A DNA stretch of 8,774 nucleotides, from NCBI GenBank assembly GCA_035296085.1, contig DATHBP010000088.1:1-8774 (forward strand). The letters run 5' to 3'. The stretch comes from DATHBP01 sp035296085. GTDB lineage: Bacteria; Actinomycetota; Actinomycetes; Propionibacteriales; Nocardioidaceae. Shown piece after piece: positions 6,436 through 8,774 of the stretch. The notes under the pieces were generated by a model. The model had not been told where the DNA came from. It saw only the letters and a program-made list of their open reading frames with translations, and did not search any database. The translations under genes were made by a program, and so were the position numbers. Each line of letters opens with the position of its first letter. Positions within the stretch are counted from its first letter, which is position 1.

Positions 6436-7836
6436 ATGAGCGGCTCGGCGGACCCTGGCTTTCGGGTCGAGCGCGACACGATGGGCGAGGTACGCGTCCC
6501 CGACTGGGCGAAGTGGCGGGCGCAGACGCAGCGGGCGGTCGAGAACTTCCCGATCTCCGGCGTGCGGCTCGAACGCGAGCACATCCGCGCCCTTGCACTC
6601 ATCAAGGCCGCGGCAGCGTCCGTCAACGCCGACCTTGGCGTCATTCCCAGCGACGTGGCGGACGCCATCAGGTCCGCCGCGCTCGAGGTCGCCGCGGGCG
6701 GCTACGACAACCACTTCCCGATCGACGTCTTCCAGACCGGCTCTGGCACGTCGTCCAACATGAACATGAACGAGGTCGTGGCAGAGCTCGCCTCGGAGCG
6801 CCTTGGGCGTCCGGTCCATCCCAACGACCACGTCAACGCCAGCCAGTCGAGCAACGACACGTTCCCCACGTCGATGCACATCGCGGCAACCCGATCGGTC
6901 ACCGCGGACCTCGTCCCGGCGCTCGAGCATCTCGCCGGCGCACTCGAGGCGAAGGAGGTGGAGTTCGCCGACGTGGTCAAGTCCGGTCGCACCCACCTGA
7001 TGGACGCGACCCCGGTCACGTTGGGCCAGGAGTTCGGCGGATACGCCGCCCAGGTCCGCTACGGCGTCGAACGACTCCAGACGACTCTGCCCCGCGTGGC
7101 AGAGCTCCCGCTGGGCGGAACCGCTGTCGGCACCGGCATCAATACCCCGCCGGGTTTCGCCGCCCTCGTCATCGAGGCGCTGGCACGGGAGTCCGGACTG
7201 CCGCTCACCGAGGCCCGCAACCACTTCGAGGCACAGGGGGCGCGCGATGGCCTGGTCGAGCTGAGCGGGCAGCTACGCACGATTGCGGTTGGCCTGGTGA
7301 AGATCTGCAACGACCTGCGGTGGATGGGGTCCGGCCCGCGCACCGGCCTCGCCGAGATCCGGCTGCCGGACCTGCAACCCGGCTCGAGCATCATGCCCGG
7401 CCAGGTCAACCCGGTCATTCCCGAGGCTGTCGTCATGGTCTGCGCGCAGGTGGTCGGCAACGACGCCGCGGTCGCTTTCGCCGGGGCTGCCGGCAACTTC
7501 GAGCTCAACGTGGCGCTGCCGGTCATGGCCCGCAACCTGCTCGAGTCGATCCGGCTGCTCGCCACCTCGACGCGCTTGCTGGCCGACAGGTGCGTGGCCG
7601 GCATTGAGGCCGACGTCGAGCGCTGTCGTGAGTACGCCGAGTCCTCACCGTCGGTCGTCACGCCGCTCAACCGCTATATCGGCTACGAGAACGCCGCCAC
7701 CGTCGCAAAGACGGCGCTCGCCGAGCGCAAGACGATCCGCCAGGTCGTCGTCGAACACGGCTATGTCGAGCGCGGCGACATCAGCGAAGCCCAGCTCGAC
7801 GAGGCGCTCGACGTGTTGCGGATGACGCACCCGTAA
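6436..7836 (+). CDS. fumC: Fumarate hydratase class II (fumarase C type)
   Basis: This cytosolic TCA-cycle enzyme interconverts fumarate and L-malate. It is iron-independent and homotetrameric in the family. The 466 residues match class II fumarases, and the protein closely resembles the actinobacterial type, starting 'FRVERDTMGEVRVP' and 'WRAQTQRAVENFPISG'. Active-site blocks are TGSGTSSNMN (101-110), SSNDTFPT (138-145, N140), GRTHLMDATPVTLGQE with catalytic H187, and the mobile signature loop G316-S317-S318-I-M-P-G-Q323-V-N325-P with catalytic S317. One oddity is Q323 (CAG, 7402-7404). The fumarase/aspartase signature normally has lysine here (E. coli FumC K324), a substrate-binding residue. 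The rest of the protein is intact, so it is probably functional, but activity should not be assumed. Aspartase is a less likely alternative. The gene starts leaderless behind TAGACT and is divergent from the DUF1707 gene. Confidence 0.94.
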   Translation: MSGSADPGFRVERDTMGEVRVPDWAKWRAQTQRAVENFPISGVRLEREHIRALALIKAAAASVNADLGVIPSDVADAIRSAALEVAAGGYDNHFPIDVFQTGSGTSSNMNMNEVVAELASERLGRPVHPNDHVNASQSSNDTFPTSMHIAATRSVTADLVPALEHLAGALEAKEVEFADVVKSGRTHLMDATPVTLGQEFGGYAAQVRYGVERLQTTLPRVAELPLGGTAVGTGINTPPGFAALVIEALARESGLPLTEARNHFEAQGARDGLVELSGQLRTIAVGLVKICNDLRWMGSGPRTGLAEIRLPDLQPGSSIMPGQVNPVIPEAVVMVCAQVVGNDAAVAFAGAAGNFELNVALPVMARNLLESIRLLATSTRLLADRCVAGIEADVERCREYAESSPSVVTPLNRYIGYENAATVAKTALAERKTIRQVVVEHGYVERGDISEAQLDEALDVLRMTHP

Positions 7837-7844
7837 GGCCGGCA

Positions 7845-7875
7845 GCCCCGGGGGGCGGGCCCCTTGTCTCCTTTG
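7845..7875 (+). terminator. Possible terminator after fumarase
   Basis: The 42-base gap between the convergent fumarase and transglycosylase genes holds a very GC-rich block. One possible stem is GGGG (7852-7855), loop CGGG, CCCC (7860-7863), followed by the pyrimidine/T-rich stretch TTGTCTCCTTT. An alternative pairing, GCCC (7845-7848) with GGGC (7857-7860), competes with it. Stem-then-T placement fits termination of the plus-strand transcript, but the stem is short and the T-run interrupted. Confidence 0.35.
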
Positions 7876-7878
7876 CGG

Positions 7879-8652
7879 TCAGTACCAGTTGTTGGCTTGC
7901 TTGAAGTACCAGGCACTGCACGGGGTTCCGTAGCTGAGCCGGATGTAGTTCAGGCCCCAGCTGATCTGGGTGGCGGGGTTGGTCCGCCAGTCGGCACCGG
8001 CGGAGGCCATCTTCTCCGGCGGCAGAGACTGCGGGATGCCGTACGCGCCCGACGTCGGGTTCTCCGCGTACGTGTTCCAGTCGCTCTCGCTGACCCACAG
8101 CGCATCGAGACAGCTGAACTGGCTGGAGTCCCAGCCGTACGCCGGCAACATCGCGGCGGCGATCTGGCGGGGGTCGCCCGGCACCGCCGCGGGCTGCGAC
8201 CGTGCCGCCATTCGGCGCTCTCGCGCAAGCCGCTGCTGGCGCGGTTCGGCGCGCACGTCCTGGCGCTGGCTGCGCTGACGCTCGCGGCGAACCTGCTCTC
8301 GGCGCGCTTGCGCCCGCTGGTCGGCAAGGCGCACGGCGCTGGGCTCGGGTCGTGATCGGGCCGCGGATCGCGACAGGGCCGGCGTACGACCCGATTGGAG
8401 GGTCGAGGTGCTGACCTCAGCCGCGAGGTCTGAGGAGTGTGCTTCGTCGGGAGGGTCCTCGCTGCCCGCCGCGCCCGCCAATGCAACGACGCCCACCAGG
8501 CTCACCGCAATGGTGCCGGCCGCCGAGCCCGCGGGCCTCGGGTGGTTGCGGGCATACGAGCCGAGTCTGGTAGCAGCTCGGGTCAGGGCGCGTGGCCGCT
8601 TGTGTCGGCCGGGTCGGGCGGGGCGCCCGGCTGCGGCGGGTCGTGCGGACAC
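7879..8652 (-). CDS. Membrane-anchored or secreted lytic-transglycosylase-like protein
   Basis: A 257-residue envelope protein. Residues 1-40 are Arg/Pro/Ala-rich (cytoplasmic side), 41-63 form one hydrophobic segment acting as signal or anchor (AGTIAVSLVGVVALAGAAG), and 95-152 are a highly basic, helix-prone Arg/Gln-rich stretch. Residues 158-257 are a compact lysozyme-fold domain of the kind annotated as transglycosylase SLT or Rpf-like in Actinobacteria. Visible there are LDALWVSESDW (182-192) with likely catalytic E189, NPTSGAYGIPQSLP (198-211), KMASAGADW (214-222) and TQISWGLNYI (228-237), with C181 and C245 as a possible disulfide. It ends in the family-typical WY. The predicted role is peptidoglycan cleavage or remodelling outside the membrane. 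The GTG start at 8652 is chosen for AGGGGG six bases upstream. A GTG at 8706 would add 18 residues but lacks such a signal and overlaps the promoter-like region. Confidence 0.85.
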   Translation of the reverse strand: MSARPAAAGRPARPGRHKRPRALTRAATRLGSYARNHPRPAGSAAGTIAVSLVGVVALAGAAGSEDPPDEAHSSDLAAEVSTSTLQSGRTPALSRSAARSRPEPSAVRLADQRAQARREQVRRERQRSQRQDVRAEPRQQRLARERRMAARSQPAAVPGDPRQIAAAMLPAYGWDSSQFSCLDALWVSESDWNTYAENPTSGAYGIPQSLPPEKMASAGADWRTNPATQISWGLNYIRLSYGTPCSAWYFKQANNWY

Positions 8653-8658
8653 TGCATT

Positions 8659-8664
8659 CCCCCT
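8659..8664 (-). promoter_or_regulatory. Ribosome binding site of the transglycosylase-like gene
   Basis: AGGGGG on the minus strand lies six bases before the GTG at 8652 and decides this start over the in-frame GTG at 8706. It does not serve the out-of-frame ATG at 8657, which it nearly abuts. Confidence 0.55.
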
Positions 8665-8688
8665 GAGCGGTCGGGACGCGAAGCTCCT

Positions 8689-8717
8689 ACCTTGCGGCAA
8701 AACCACATCGTTATCAA
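8689..8717 (-). promoter_or_regulatory. Candidate promoter of the transglycosylase-like gene
   Basis: On the minus strand, TTGATA (8717-8712) matches the -35 consensus at five of six bases. Seventeen bases later comes CAAGGT (8694-8689), a weak -10. Transcription would start about 35 bases before the GTG. The surrounding 8690-8735 is clearly richer in A/T than the rest of the window. The same stretch contains GATAACGA, which resembles half of the direct-repeat sites described for the response regulator MtrA upstream of cell-wall hydrolase genes. Only one clear half is visible. Confidence 0.4.
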
Positions 8718-8774
8718 ATCGAGACTATCTGCGTGCATCCGCACACCGTGCGCCATCAGCCGTACGCCGGTCAG

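Noticed and set aside
6352..7224. Open minus-strand frame extending the DUF1707 gene across most of fumarase, giving a 496-codon ORF
   Set aside because: It is the antisense of a clearly conserved fumarase and has no domain-like content before the DUF1707 motif. Open antisense frames are expected in very GC-rich DNA. The GTG at 6351 gives the normal family length.
7864..8414. Plus-strand ORFs opposite the transglycosylase-like gene
   Set aside because: They are antisense to a conserved lysozyme-fold domain and show no recognisable motifs.
8653..8706. GTG at 8706 as start of the transglycosylase-like protein, or the ATG at 8657
   Set aside because: The GTG at 8706 has no ribosome site and falls in the promoter-like region. 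The ATG at 8657 is out of frame with the conserved domain. The GTG at 8652 has AGGGGG at ideal spacing.
1..8774. Search for a novel defence, mobile or biosynthetic system
   Set aside because: No integrase, transposase, toxin-antitoxin pair, restriction gene, CRISPR repeat, att-like repeat or biosynthetic core enzyme is visible. All eight genes belong to known families in a normal chromosomal arrangement.

Overview
The window is high-GC, tightly packed DNA that looks like a stretch of actinobacterial chromosome. The evidence is the strong G/C bias at third codon positions, GTG starts, short intergenic gaps, and a gene set typical of Actinobacteria: class II fructose-bisphosphatase GlpX, class II fumarase, WS/DGAT acyltransferase, a DUF1707 protein and a small secreted lytic-transglycosylase-like protein. 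The best fit is a Nocardioides/Propionibacteriales- or Frankia-like lineage, but the sequence alone does not fix the genus. I see no mobile element, CRISPR array, tRNA or rRNA.

Layout. (1) Positions 1-1198 hold the end of a molybdate ABC importer operon: the 3' tail of the permease (modB), overlapping by ATGA the ATPase modC. (2) Positions 1262-3250 hold glpX and, 12 bases after it, a PfkB-family sugar kinase, very likely one transcript. (3) Positions 3289-4200 hold an alpha/beta hydrolase with its own apparent leaderless promoter. (4) On the minus strand, positions 6351 down to 4228 hold a DUF1707/FGG-repeat protein followed by a WS/DGAT triacylglycerol/wax-ester synthase. The latter converges on the hydrolase gene across a 27-base gap with small hairpins. 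(5) Fumarase (6436-7836, plus) diverges from the DUF1707 gene across 84 bases. (6) A membrane-anchored or secreted transglycosylase-like protein (8652 down to 7879, minus) converges on fumarase. Its promoter region fills the right end of the window.

How the genes relate. GlpX (gluconeogenesis), the PfkB kinase (sugar phosphate entry), fumarase (TCA cycle) and WS/DGAT (storage lipid) are all central carbon and carbon-storage functions. The glpX/fum neighbourhood is recurrent in Actinobacteria. The rest are independent housekeeping or envelope genes.

The window looks like ordinary core genome, not a new system. The points worth a second look are a Lys-to-Gln change in the fumarase signature loop, a missing Q-loop glutamine in ModC, a shared TAGACT-N6-ATG leaderless start arrangement, the five-fold FGG repeat protein, and the promoter/leader of the transglycosylase gene.
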